A DNA stretch of 64,000 bases from Thinopyrum elongatum (taxonomy: Eukaryota; Streptophyta; Magnoliopsida; Poales; Poaceae), in assembly GCA_011799875.1 (NCBI GenBank), contig CM022299.1:35050755-35114754 (forward strand), given 5' to 3'. Of this stretch, positions 1 through 11,800 are shown one piece after another. Position 1 is the first letter of the stretch. Every line of letters begins with the position of its first letter. A program made the translations under genes and the position numbers. The notes beneath the pieces were generated by a model. It made no database searches. It had not been told where the DNA came from and saw only the letters and a list, made by a program, of their open reading frames with translations.

Positions 1-1096
1 GCTTGTACATGTTGGTCTCCACCTTGGTAGCCCTTTCCACCAAGGTGGAGGACCACACAAGCTCTTCGTCAAGCCCGAGCAGCTGCCAATCGCCCGAGAC
101 TCCCTGAGCGTTGCAATCTGGCATCCATTTCAGGATTTGGTCCCTGGCGGAGTTGATGTTCAGTGGGATGACATTTGCTGGCAGCTTGAACAGCCCAAGG
201 CTGCCGAACAGTTGTTCGCACAACCAAGCATGGCCATAGACTGACAAATTGTTGGCTAGGCCAGGAAGCAACCTCATCCTATCTGAGGCATCCCCATACC
301 GCCAGGAAAACCTATCCCTCTTCTGCAATGGCGCAATACGGCGAAGAAGGAAGTTGGCCCCCACATGCCCGATAGTTAGTCCGGCAGCCTTTAGGAGGGT
401 GATCCTGTTTATTGCCGGACGGAGCCTATCATCGGTAAGGCCGACCTCCCTCCAATCGTTGCCATGCTAGAGGCACTCTGCCCGCACTTGGCAGAAATCT
501 GGGGCCTTCTCGTCCTGGATCCAGCACCAATCTCCCCTCCACTCCTCCCATCTGCCGTGCTGTTGACCAGGGAGGTAATCCTAGTTCTCCTTTGGCACCC
601 GCGGCATCAAACTTATGTTCCCGAAATGGTGGTTTTTGTTTTCCACCCAAGGGATGAAATAGTGCCTGAACAAGTCGACATTCGGGGCGACTCCAACAAA
701 GTTCTCGCACAAGTGGGCAAAAATCGCCATGCATGCCATTGCATTTGGCGTGAAATCCAGAAGATGGAATCCATAGATCACCATCATTGCTTCAAAGAAA
801 TCCAAGAAGGGAGGACAGAGGCCGCAGATGAAATACGCGCAAAAGAATCGGTATGAATCTGGCGGGTCCTGGTCCCCCTCTGCCAGAACTTTGGGCGCAC
901 CATGACCCTTCGGGACTTCCCTCCCCCACAGATATCCGTACCCTGCTTCCAGCACTTCACCGTCCGGATTCGATGGGAAGAAGAAAACGTCTCCCCTTCG
1001 CCTCTCGTCCATCTTCATTGCTCTCTTGCTCCCCTCAACGGCCGCGTCTTTCGCGGTGGCCGTCCGCTTCCCCTTGGCGGCGGCTTTCTTTCCCAT
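1..1096 (-). pseudogene. Antisense ORF of Gypsy element, putative gypsy-type transposon domain (partial)
   Basis: The reading frame starts at an ATG at 1096 (MGKKAAAKGKR, a lysine-rich start) and runs leftwards off the window. After a basic N-terminus and an FFFPSNPDGEVLEAGYGYLW stretch, the segment containing FICGLCPPFLDFFEAMM and FRHYFIPWVENKN is typical of the plant 'putative gypsy type transposon' domain. Its function is unknown. An in-frame stop follows PRVPKEN near 580 and a TAG lies near 471; the frame past both still reads as protein (DWCWIQDEKAPDFCQV, then LTIGHVGANFLLRRI), so the copy is dead rather than ended. An upstream in-frame start at 1162 is possible. The gene is antisense to the LTR promoter, as in the two other Gypsy elements here. 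Family assignment is by recognition, not search. Confidence 0.65.
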
Positions 1097-1489
1097 TTCT
1101 TCAAGTTGCGACGGGGAAGGGGGAAGGAAGTTGGGTGGGGGATCGGTGGCAAGTATGGGCAAGGAGGAAGAACGATTGTTTGGCTTGTGGAAGAAGATGG
1201 TGGAGGGGCGGAGCAGGCGACGAATGAGCAGTGCCCTTCTGCGTTTTCCTCTCTTAAGGAAAGGACGTCGGGGAAGGGCGCGACTCTTCAGAAAGTTACC
1301 TTTTCACATTAACTGCTGCAGTCCCACTACCCCCATGACCCGCGGTAATTACGTGAAGTGGACGTTGGATTGACTGGTTATCATGACAAACCGCTGCACG
1401 CGCAACATTCTCTTGCCACGTGTCCGTGCACTGTTTGGGGCCTAACCCAACATGCCCAGCGACACGTATGGCTCAGGCCCAGGGGCTTC

Positions 1490-2418
1490 TGTCGGGGTAC
1501 ACAAACAGGGGTGTATGTTTCCCCCTGACTTGTGCATGAACAACGAATCGCCGGCCCGGCAACTTACAACATCGAAGTCAAGATCAAATTGAAGAGATTG
1601 CTCTTTGAGGGATCAAAGGGCAGATCAAGAAGAACAAGACACGCTTATGAGCAAGACACCACTGAGGGAAAGCCTCCCTTGCCGGGTAGGCGAGCCTGGC
1701 GAGGTCGAGGTGTCCCCGAAGACAAGCCTCAAGACCGTCCCGGCAGGCCTGCTCGGCGCGACGAAGGCAAACTACCCCACCAAGGCTCCACCGCTCCACC
1801 TCACAGCGACGCAAGTCATCGATCGGTGCGGTGTCAAGCCCCCAAGTGGTTAAGTGGCTGTTATTTGGCATGTGGCTGCCATTTCCTATGAAAATCATCT
1901 CCGAATGACACCCGTCCAGAGACGTGGCAGGCAGACAGACGAGTAGGTGGCCGAGCAGCCCGGCAAGGCTTGCCGGGCATGCCACGATGTGACATTAAGC
2001 GGCGCATTTAATGCGCTCTGCTCTGTCTACAGAGTTAGGTATGATAGCACTGTTCGCTATCTAATCAGTACACAATGACTGATTTTCCATTGTGGTGACC
2101 CCTTGATCTATAAAAGGAGGGCCATGGCAACCATAGAAAGGATTCGGACCCTTGTACACTCGTACGCGCGTAACTGCCCTCGCCCTGAGGCAACCCTGCT
2201 GGGCAAGAGCGATGCGTATCCACCACAATCCACCATCAATCCACCAAAGCAGGAGTAGGGTTTTACGCCTCGCGGCGGCCCGAACCTGGGTAAAAACTGC
2301 CTGCGTGATCTTTGCCGTGATGCGCTACGCTCTCAGCTCTTTGTGCAACATGCTCATCCCCCCTGCCAAACCACAAAGGGGCTGATGGCCCCATAGGTGG
2401 CCGTGGTTCCCCACGACA
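1490..2418 (+). repeat. 3' LTR of the partial Gypsy element
   Basis: The LTR begins TGTCGGGGTAC and ends CCCCACGACA, giving a 5 bp terminal inverted repeat TGTCG/CGACA and a length of 929 bp. A purine-rich GGCCCAGGGGCTTC precedes it, as expected for a polypurine tract. A TATAAAAGG box at 2109-2117 is followed about 150 bp later by the 'GGGTTTTACGCC...GCCCGAACCTGGGTAAA' type of R/U5 sequence found in many Triticeae Gypsy LTRs. Confidence 0.8.
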
Positions 2419-3488
2419 TCTTTGGCAAATTAGTTGAAGTTGGACAAGGAAGAAACATAATGAGTTATGTTTGGGTATATTTGCGTAGAAGTTATATTGT
2501 TATGGATCCTCCAACATGTGGTGTTTGCTTAGGATCTTTTGCTAGCCAAAAATTCATACTAAGTAGAGATACTACTTGTGTATCCAAAAACCCTCAAACC
2601 TAGTTTCTTGCCATGAGTGTCCACCATACCTACCTATGGATTGAATAAGATCCTTCAAGTAAGTTGTCATCGGTGCAAAAAGGCAATAAAAATTGCCTCT
2701 AAATGTGTTTGATCATTTAGTGTAAGAGAAAATTGAGCGTTGTACGAACTTGTGATGGCAAAGTAATAAAAGCGACGGACTACATAATAAAGGTTGCTAT
2801 CATCAGGGGCAATATAACGTGACGTTCTTTTGCATTAAGGGATTGGGCATCCAAAAATAAAAAGCGCATGACAACCTCTACCTCCCTCTGTGAAGGGCCT
2901 ATCTTTTACTTTTTAGTTTTTACTTTTATGCAAGAGTCAATAGTATGCATTCTCATTTCAACCTCAATTATCCTCTAGTTGGCAAGCATCATGTGCTGAT
3001 GAAAGATCTAGGCACATATGGCCAGTCAAATATATTTGATCATGATTTATTATTATTGACAATTATCTCTATGATAAATGAGTTGGGAGGCGAAATATTA
3101 AGCCCCTATCTTTCTCTGTGTTCGATGGATGCCATTTGTTCTAAGAATATTCTTTAAGTACTCGCAATCATAGAAGACTATATCATGATTGAGTAGGTGG
3201 AGCTCTTACTTAGACTCTGTTGAATAAGTTGAATTGCAATTGTTTGGTGACTAAGAATATAGGTTGTTGAGTTTCAAGAGAATTCATTGTTTGAACCTTA
3301 ACATGTGAATTGGTTGCTACTTTAACATGAGAAGTTTTATGAGAAAGAATTGCTGTTATGATGCTACAAAAAGTGATTGAAATTATCATTAATCAAACTT
3401 ATGCACTTTGCTAGCATTCACACTTCATAAATTATTTCTTTTATCATTTACCTACTCGAGGACGAGTAGGAATTAAGCATGGGGATGC
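2419..3488 (+). mobile_element. Sabrina-like Gypsy element, 3' internal untranslated region
   Basis: This AT-rich stretch has no sustained ORF. It reads like the 3' internal part of Sabrina/Fatima-type Gypsy elements: a short frame near 2450-2600, a long non-coding tail, and an ACCTACTCGAGGACGAGTAG motif followed by a purine-rich AAGCATGGGGATGC just before the LTR at 3489. The 5' part is missing. The simplest reading is that the element at 1-2418 inserted here, with the rest beyond the left edge of the window. Confidence 0.65.
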
Positions 3489-5150
3489 TGATACATCTCC
3501 AACGTATCTGTAATTTATGAAGTATTCATGCCATGTTTACAACAATTTTATATGGTTTTGGTATGATTTGGATGGAGCTAACCCAGATTACCGTTGTTTT
3601 CAGCAGAACTACCGTGGTGTTGTTTTTTGTGCAGAAATAAATGTTCTCCAAATGCAATGAAACTTTTTGACGATTTTTTTTGGAACAAAAGAGGCACTAG
3701 AAGCTTCCCGGGAGGGCCCGAAGACCCACGAGGTGGGCACAACCCACCACGGTGGGCCAGAGGGGCCTGGCTTGCCCCGGTGGGTTGTGCTCACCTCGAG
3801 GCCCAACTTCGCGTGATTCCAATGCTGAAAAATCCAATAAATAGAGAAACCATCAGAAATAACCCTAGATCAGAAGTTCCGCCACTGCAAGCCTCTGTAG
3901 CCATGAAAAACGAATCTAGACCCCGTTCCAGCACTCCACCGGAGGGGGGAATCTTCACCGGTTGCCATCTTCATCATCCCGGCAGCCACCATGATGAGGA
4001 GGGAGTAGTCCACCCTCGGGGCTCTGGGTTTGTACCAGTAGCTATGTGTTTAATCTCTCTCTCTCGTGTTCTTGAGATGTCACGATCTTGATGTAGCGCG
4101 GGCTTTGTTAATATAGTTGGATCATATGGTGTCTCCCCCTCTCTATCTTGTTGTGAATTGAGTTTTCCCTTTGAGATTTCGTTTTATCGGATTGAATACT
4201 TTTATCGATTTGAGAGCACTTGATGTATGTCTTGCTATGAATACCCTTGGTGACAATTGGGTATCATATTGATTCACTTGATATGTGTTTTGGCACTCAA
4301 CTCGCGGATTAGCGAGGTGACATTGGGGTAATCTATGCATAGGGGTTGATGCACGTTCTTGTCTTTGTTTCTCCTGTAGAAATCTTGGGGCACTCTTTGA
4401 GGTTCTTTGTGTTGGATTGAGTATTATGAATCTGAAATTGTTTGATGCACATCGCATAATCAACTCACCGATACTCGCGGTGACATTGGAGTATCTAGGT
4501 GACATTAGAGTTGGTTGATGTGTATCATATGGTGTTATTTTAGTACGAACTCTTGGTTAGATCGATCAGAAAGAATAGCTTGGTGTTATTTTAGTACGAA
4601 CTCGAGGATAGATTGATCAGAAAGAATAGCTTTGAGGTGGTTTCATACCCTACAAACAATTTCTTCTTATGTTCTCTGCTAGATAGGAACTTTGGAATGA
4701 TTCTTCGTCGCATGTTTAGGGATGGTTATATGATCCAATTATATTAGCATTGTTGAGAGACTGCACTAGCGAAAGTACGGACCCTAGGCCTCATTTTCAA
4801 GTATTGCAATACCGTTTTTGCTCACTTTTATCAATTGCTACCTTGCTGTTTTTTATTGTTCCGATTACAAAAATCAATATCTACTATCATTACTACACTT
4901 GTATCACCATCTCTTCGTTGAACTAGTGCACCTATACAAATTACCATTGTATTTGGTGTGTTGGGGACACAAGAGACTCGTTGTTATTTGGTTGCAGGGT
5001 TGTTTGAGAGAGACCATCTTCATCCTACCCCTCCCACGGATTGAGAAACCTTAGGTCATCCACTTGAGGGAAAATTGCTACTGTCCTACAAAACTCTGCG
5101 CTTGGAGGCCCAACACGAGTCCACAAGAACAACTTATGTAGTAGAGATCA
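3489..5150 (+). repeat. 3' LTR of Sabrina-like Gypsy element
   Basis: The LTR begins TGATACATCTCCAACGTATC and ends AACTTATGTAGTAGAGATCA (1662 bp). The ends, the internal GAGACTGCACTAGCGAAAGT segment near 4755 and the TGTTGGGGACACAAGAGACTC segment near 4960 are characteristic of the long-LTR Sabrina group in wheat and barley. Fatima is a related alternative. Two nearly identical 45 bp blocks (GGTGTTATTTTAGTACGAAC near 4530 and 4580) show an internal tandem duplication. The right flank is GCCCA. Confidence 0.7.
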
Positions 5151-5879
5151 GCCCACAACGCAGTTGGTCCATATATAGTCCGACCTGACTTTTGGCCTCT
5201 TAGCGGCCCATGCTCTTCATGGTGCAATACTAGCCCTGTGTCTCATTCGGCCTACTAAAGGCCCACAACACAGTTGGGCCATATACAACCCGACCTTACT
5301 ATAGGCTTGTTGACGGCCCGTGTTGTTAATTGGCCCACTTATTGCCCGCTTTGATTTCCGCCTGTTAGCGGCCTGACAGGGAGCTGGGCCCAGCATTAAC
5401 TGTTGGCTTGTTTCAATTAAAGCGGCCCAATAGAGCTTTCGGCCTGGTTACGGTCCATCCACTAATTGGTCCCGCTAAAGTTCGAACATGCCTGTAGGCC
5501 TAATTAGCCAACGTCGACTTTGGCTCAGCTATTACATTGAGCCCATTATGAGAACCATTTATGGACATGACCAAATCCGGTCAATCAAAGGCCCAAGCAA
5601 ATTTTGTCCCCTGCGAGCCCATTAGGGGGGGCCCATTAAGGGCAGTGGGCGCTATCCTTGATAGAGGGCCCATGATGCTTCATGGTAGTTATTAATTTCA
5701 CTGCTTTTTTGTCTTGTTAGCGACCAGTTGAGCTTTCGACCCAGAAAGCTGGATTGCGAGCCACGCTAAGAAAATGTACGGCATACAAGGAAAAATGTAG
5801 CACATCAAGCATATATTACAGGAAATTACATCCAATGGCCAATCAAAGATTGATGCCAATGCAAATAAATGAATAGAAC
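5151..5879. repeat. GGCCCA-rich degenerate repeat region downstream of the minus-strand gene
   Basis: From the LTR end to about 5660 the sequence repeats a theme of GGCCCA/TGGGCC blocks separated by 30-50 bp, for example AGGCCCACAACACAGTTGGG near 5258, GCTGGGCCCAGC near 5374 and GCGGCCCAATAG near 5421. Both orientations of the hexamer occur. No ORF is supported. The last 200 bp before 5880 are AT-rich and would be the 3' flank of the minus-strand gene model. I do not recognise the family. Confidence 0.5.
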
Positions 5880-8800
5880 TTAACGATCTGCAACATCACA
5901 ATCTGCAACCTCAGCAGGGATGATGCCCATAAGCACATGAGCAAGTTCTTCCTTCTTTGCTACACTGTCTCTGAAAACATCGATCAGATGTTGTTGCGCA
6001 AGAATGCGCACCTCTGGTTCCTCCACAATTTCCATGATTGCTTCAGCCAGTAATTGGTTCAAAAACATACATTTTTTCTGTTGGATTAGAGACAGTGGAA
6101 ACTGAACTGATTCAGATGGCGATTTTGGCAGGCTTATATCATTGATAATGGAGAGTGTCTCGACCACTACATCCTAACATAAATTAGGAGGGTAACCGAA
6201 TAGATTAATCAATTGTTATTGCCATATTACCTGCCATAGATTTATTGGAGAGAAACAATGGGGTTGCCTTGCTGTCTTCAGAGTTTGTCTTCTTATCTTT
6301 AGCAGCCTGCACCAAATTAACACACTAGCATTGCTATCATTCGCCCGGTCAGATAATAGGAAAGCAACATTGACACAATGAACGTTTGGGCAGCAAGACC
6401 ACACCATCCCACACCAAAATTAACACAATATGGCACTGCCAGTGCCACTACTAGGGAAAAGCCTAGTAGTAGCGCGGGTCTAAGGGCTATTAGTAGCACG
6501 GGGCCCCACACTACTGATACGATGCTACAGCTAACATTTAGCAGTAGCGCGTTTTGACCCGCGCTACTACTATACCTATTTAGCAATAGCGCTGTCCGCA
6601 CCAGGGCTACTGCTAAGTTGCTTAGCAGTAGCGTTTTCCTGTCCAGCGCTAAAGAGTGCTACTACTATATTTTCACATATTTTTTTGGTACGTATTTGTG
6701 ATGTTTTTGTATAGGTTTTATACAGTATTCTAATCATATCATAAACATGCAGTATGCTCATCATATCATACACATAATAGTCTCATCATATCATCCAACA
6801 CAAATCATGTCGTCACATCATAATCACGATATAGCGATACAAGTTAACTAATATGTCTCATCCTACATAATGTAGTACTTCTTGAGGCACCGGTTTGGAT
6901 CTCTCTCTCGCACTAGCGTGAAACTAAACTAACTATTTTCCGCTTCGGCTCTGCTATCGAACCCTCTCTGGCTGTCGCTCGGAAACCGGTACACCTGGGC
7001 CTGACACTCAGGCCACTCGTCGTATACTCCTGGCGTAGCACTTCTTCGCCATCGATGATCTCTGTACCTACATCGTCACATGATTCGATAATATGCAACA
7101 TAATATATAGTTGAGCAACAGAAAGAGACAGAGCTAGCAAAAATAGAAGCAACATATCGTACACAAAGTTCATCATACCCAAACTGCCCTAATTACTAGA
7201 GTGGTCTAGGCTAGTTGAGGAGGACGGTTTAATTACATCACAAAGTTTTGTCGTGCATAAATTGAAAGTTTCGTCATAGAGAAAGTAGTGACTAAACGGA
7301 CACATTGTCATCGTCAATCACTCCAACATGTCGTGCCAACCATCCAAATCAGGGATGAAGTCTCCGAGCGAGGTGAAAGGCTTTAGGTCGAGACGCTGAG
7401 CGGCTACGCATGTTCGGACATCTTCCGCGACATTTCCCCTTCTTCGTAGAACATCCCTGTTTTTTTTAGGACCTCCTTCATGATGATTTGAGCAAGTTCA
7501 CACTGGATGTGATAGAACTCAGCTCGAAGTCAATGATCCGGGACATTTCCTAGATTCTTTGCCCATTGCAAAATATCGGCAACGCCGGATCTAGGTGACA
7601 TGGGAAGGTTCTGGTGATCCCGTCTATACTCCAGCATGTGGTGGAGGACATAGAATCCATCACTGAGAGTACCTCTCGGTTGCTGGATGCAGCAGAAGTC
7701 GGTCTTATGGCCGAATCAGGGTGCGCGGTTCCTTATCTTCTTGATCGTGATCTCTCCACCCTGGTGGCCATACCTTAAGATAGCACTGTCGAGAACATAT
7801 TTGATGTGGGTGTAATCCTTTTTCTTCATGTTCTTCGACGTGTCCAAGTAAAGAGCGTGGGAGAATCGGGGGTAAAGGATGATGAGGACGGCGCGCCCGT
7901 CGCTGCGCAAAAAAAGTACACCTCAAATTAGCCTCCACGCGTGCAAATGAATAATTGAATTCGAAGGAAGGATATCCGCGGATGACTTACATAGGATGAT
8001 AAGGCAGGAGAATCATCTCCTTGTCCTTATTGCCAACCATGAAATTGGCGATGTAGTCCCTCACGTATTCATGGTGCTCTTGGCAGACTGCCAAGAAGCC
8101 CTCGTGCATGAAGTACGGGTCAGCGACACAGATATAAGGTATTTGCTCAATCCTGATGATGTAGTTCATGTACAAGGCAAAAGGCGGACAAACGTAAAAT
8201 CCAGCTTCTTCAAGTGAAACATTTCAAAGATGTAATCGAATCGAAGGAAGAACTTTTCCGTGGGGAATGTGTCGACGTAAGACCTTTGCCGCGTCACATT
8301 AACCACGTAAAGCGGGTATCCTGGATTTGTCAGGCGATCAAGCTTTTCTCTCTCCGCAGCACATTGTCATGAAGTCTCCTTAGATCGCCGTATATGGCCT
8401 CTACCGCTGCCTTAGGTAGGATCGGATCACCGGGGATATGGTATTTCGCCGCACCTATGATAGGTATATGGTCTTCAACCCGAGGCTGCGGAGGCGACTG
8501 GCTCATAGAAGCAGCTTTGCCTTTCTTCGGTCTCTTCCTATGCTTCTTTGCTACTGAAAGTGAGCCTATCATACGTTCATCCTCCGGAAATTCAGGCAAT
8601 AACTCATCAAGCTCAAACACTGAGTACTCATATTGCTGAGCCATCAATCCTCCGTCATCATAGCCGCCGGTATTGAGATACTGTAGAGGGTCATCATCCT
8701 TGTCGTCCATGGCATCTTGCATTGTTTCTTCGAAGGTGGCTACATCATCAGCCACTAATGGAGCCTCTTCCTCACGCCGTCCGCTATCACTACCCAGCAC

Positions 8801-11800
8801 GACAGGCGACGCTAATTGGGTAGTTGGGGTGGTGGTGTTCATACCTTGCTAAGGCTGCTTGATCGTGGGTGTGCTCCCGGCCGCCTCCTGACGAAGCAGA
8901 CTCTTTGGCCACAACAGGATCCAACTATTGCAATCGCCAAGCCGTCGCAGGGTCTCATCATCATCTCCCCCTAGTACCGGAGGAGCCAAATTCTCGTGGC
9001 CCGGTTTGATACTGGCCACGAAAACCTTGATGACGCCAGCGGGCATCGGCCGGGTGTGGAACAATTGATCCTTCGGCTTCACTCTCATCACCTTTCCCAC
9101 GTCCACCTTTTGGCCATCGATGGTGTACAGTATGGTGCACGGGGTTACATCAGCCTGCAAAGACATGTCTGCAATGTGAGACATCCAAAAGGCAATAGAA
9201 ACGGGAGATTATACATATATATATTGAAGAGGGCCGGTGTGACAGGTACCGTGAGGGCGTCGAGCTCAGCCAAAGACGAAGCCCCGTCGAGCACGCCAGA
9301 GACGAAGGACGGGCTACTATGAGCAGGTGCGGTTGCATGAGCAGGTGCTGGTGCAACGCTAAATGGGCTGCTCCCGAAGAAGTTGGAAAGGGGAAAGTCA
9401 GTTGCCTCTTTATCTAGATTTTGCTTGCTCCAATTGACGATAGCCGGAATCAAGACACTATACGAAGCTGCCATTTCCTCTCTTGCGGCAGCTACCGCTG
9501 CTTTGACTGTCTGAGCTGATTTCTTATCAACCACAGTCTCAACCTTCTTGTCGATGTTTTCTTCGTTTAACCTCCGTCTTTCCTTTCTCTCCTCGGTGGT
9601 CTCACGGTAGTAGTTCTTCCACGTGGCGCCGTCTCCGACGCCGTGCACGCGTCCATACGACGGCCGAGTGTCCACCGAGAGTCCTTTCAATATGTTCAAG
9701 GCCTGGTTGAATGGGGTGTCCCACTTGGGCCTCGCCAACGCCTTAGACGAAGAGTCGCTTTTGGCCGCAATCCTGTGCTGCTCTTTCTGCAAAAGGAAAG
9801 TGGATCGTTTACAAATGTGACTAAACATGCAGTCGAATTGATCATAAGCTAAATTAGCGGGTAAATTAGTAATTACCAGCAGTCTCATGAAGTCCTTCGT
9901 GACCGCGTCTGTATCGAAAACCTTCTTGACTCGGTCCCAACGGTACCGGGCCCTGATGATGTCACACTCCTGCGGGACAGTGAATTCCGCCAAGGGGTCT
10001 GGGATCCCTAGAATTTCGCGTTCCGCGTCCTCCTTTGCCCATATGGGCCTCTTCCCCGCATAACCACGGCTACCGAGATGGTGGCACCCCATGTTCCTCT
10101 CTTGAAGCCCCTTCATGTACTCCAACTTTTCTTTGGCAGCTTCGGCAACGCAAGCCTTCTTGAATATTTCAAACTGCTCTTCCGTAATTGTCGGATTATC
10201 CTTTACAATCTCGGAATAGGGTTCCTCTTTGACGATGAACCGATGTTTCACCCTTACTTTCTAGGCGAACAATGCGCCGCTAAACTTGTCCATGGCACGT
10301 CAGTTTATCTTCTTCATTGCCGGGTCTTGCCACGGTCGAGTATATTTGATCTCACCCCGGCCCGAGAATAAGAATATCTAGTGCAGCTTCCTTAGGAGGG
10401 AGTGCTCCATATTTGGTATCTTCTTTAATTTCTCATCGTTGATGGTGGCGGTTGACCGTAGGATGCAGCCTATTTGATTGTCGTAGCACGTGCGTGCTTC
10501 TGCAGGCTCTTTTGGCTCAAAATTGCCGGAGTCCACCTCCATGACCACCAGTCTAGTAGTGTTGAGCTAGTTTGGGCGCCGTATCCTCTTCAGTTTCTGT
10601 TCTATACCAGCTTCGCCAGTCTCGGTGCCGGTCTCGGCGCCGGTGTCGGTCTCAGCGTTGGTCTCGGCGCCGGTCTCGATGTCGGTCTTAGTCTTGGATG
10701 TGAGAGGTGGGCACTGCAACAACTGTTGCTGCTCGAGATAGTTCAAATAGGTGTCTGCCGCCTCGTAGACATTGCAATCACCAGAACCCTGTCCTTCATC
10801 GTCGTTGCTAGCCATGTTTCCTATGATTAAATCTAGTCAATTAATTCTAGAACTAATAAAATGAATAATGACATAAAAAGGCCTATGTTTTGCAGGAATG
10901 TTGATTCATTCCCGTTGCGGCAAATTCCGGGCACTCGATATGTCCTAGTTTGTAGCACAAGTCATTCCGAAATTCATGAAAAATTTCGGCATGACCTTTG
11001 CTACAAAGTGGACAAATCGAGCGCCTGAAATTTGCCAGAACAGAAATGAATCAACATTCTGGCAAAACATAGGCCACTTGGAATCATTCCCTGCAAACAA
11101 CAAAAGGCCACTTGGGCACAATCGAACCACTTCAATGTTGCATATAACAGGACCACTTAAGAACCTGTACATGAGCAACTAATAAAAAATATGTCCTAAT
11201 AAAAATTATGAACCCTAGAACTCAATTTATGTCCTAAATTTCAAATTATGAACCCTAGAACTCAATTCAAATTATGTCCTAAATTTCTGTCATAATAAAA
11301 AGTCAGTAAAAATTAAGAACCTACTGGACTTGCAGCACTAATAGAAATTTATTTTTTTATACTGAATTTTTTCTCTAAACTAAACCCTACTGCCCTAATT
11401 AACATCTAATTCAAAAACTAAGTTAGAAGAAAATTCAGTTAACTACTAATAGAACAAAATTCAGTTAACTTTAGTGCTCTATAATGATGAAATGAAAAAA
11501 ATTCAGTTAACTACTAATTTCATTCATTTAGGTCATTCATTTAACTTCACCTAATTAACCTACTGTAGCACTACTACTAGCAGCACTACTAACCTAATTA
11601 ACCTAGTAAAACCCTACTGCCCTAACTAAAAAACATCTAATTAACATCTACTAGTACCACTACTGCCCTAACCTAATTAACATCTACTAGTACCATTATA
11701 TATACTACTAGCAGCACTGCTGTAACATTTTCTTCATTTTGTTCTTTTAAAAAAACATCTATGAAAACAAAAACCATAATTAAACCCTACTGCCCTAACT

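Larger units (their letters stand above)
1..2418 (+). mobile_element. Gypsy-type LTR retrotransposon, 3' part only
   Basis: This is the 3' end of a plus-strand LTR retrotransposon whose 5' part lies outside the window. Three things fit together: an antisense ORF on the minus strand (1-1096), a polypurine-like stretch just before the LTR (about 1477-1489), and a 929 bp LTR (1490-2418). Orientation rests on the polypurine tract position and on a plus-strand TATAAAAG at 2109-2116 inside the LTR. The right flank begins TCTTT, which would be the target duplication if the left end carries the same five bases. The element sits inside the 3' untranslated part of a Sabrina-like element that resumes at 2419. 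The arrangement of antisense ORF then 3' LTR matches the two complete Gypsy elements further right, but the LTR differs, so it is a separate family. Confidence 0.75.

Noticed and set aside
6913..7182. Membrane-like 89-residue minus-strand ORF in the CACTA element
   Set aside because: It has no splice or homology support beyond being the 3' part of the decayed CACTA gene region; the hydrophobic stretch alone is not enough.
9145..9356. The tail of the 9.1-10.2 kb CACTA frame (YMYNLPFLLPFGCL) as protein
   Set aside because: It is intron read-through: a GTACCT donor and a TTGCAG acceptor remove it and join the conserved next exon.
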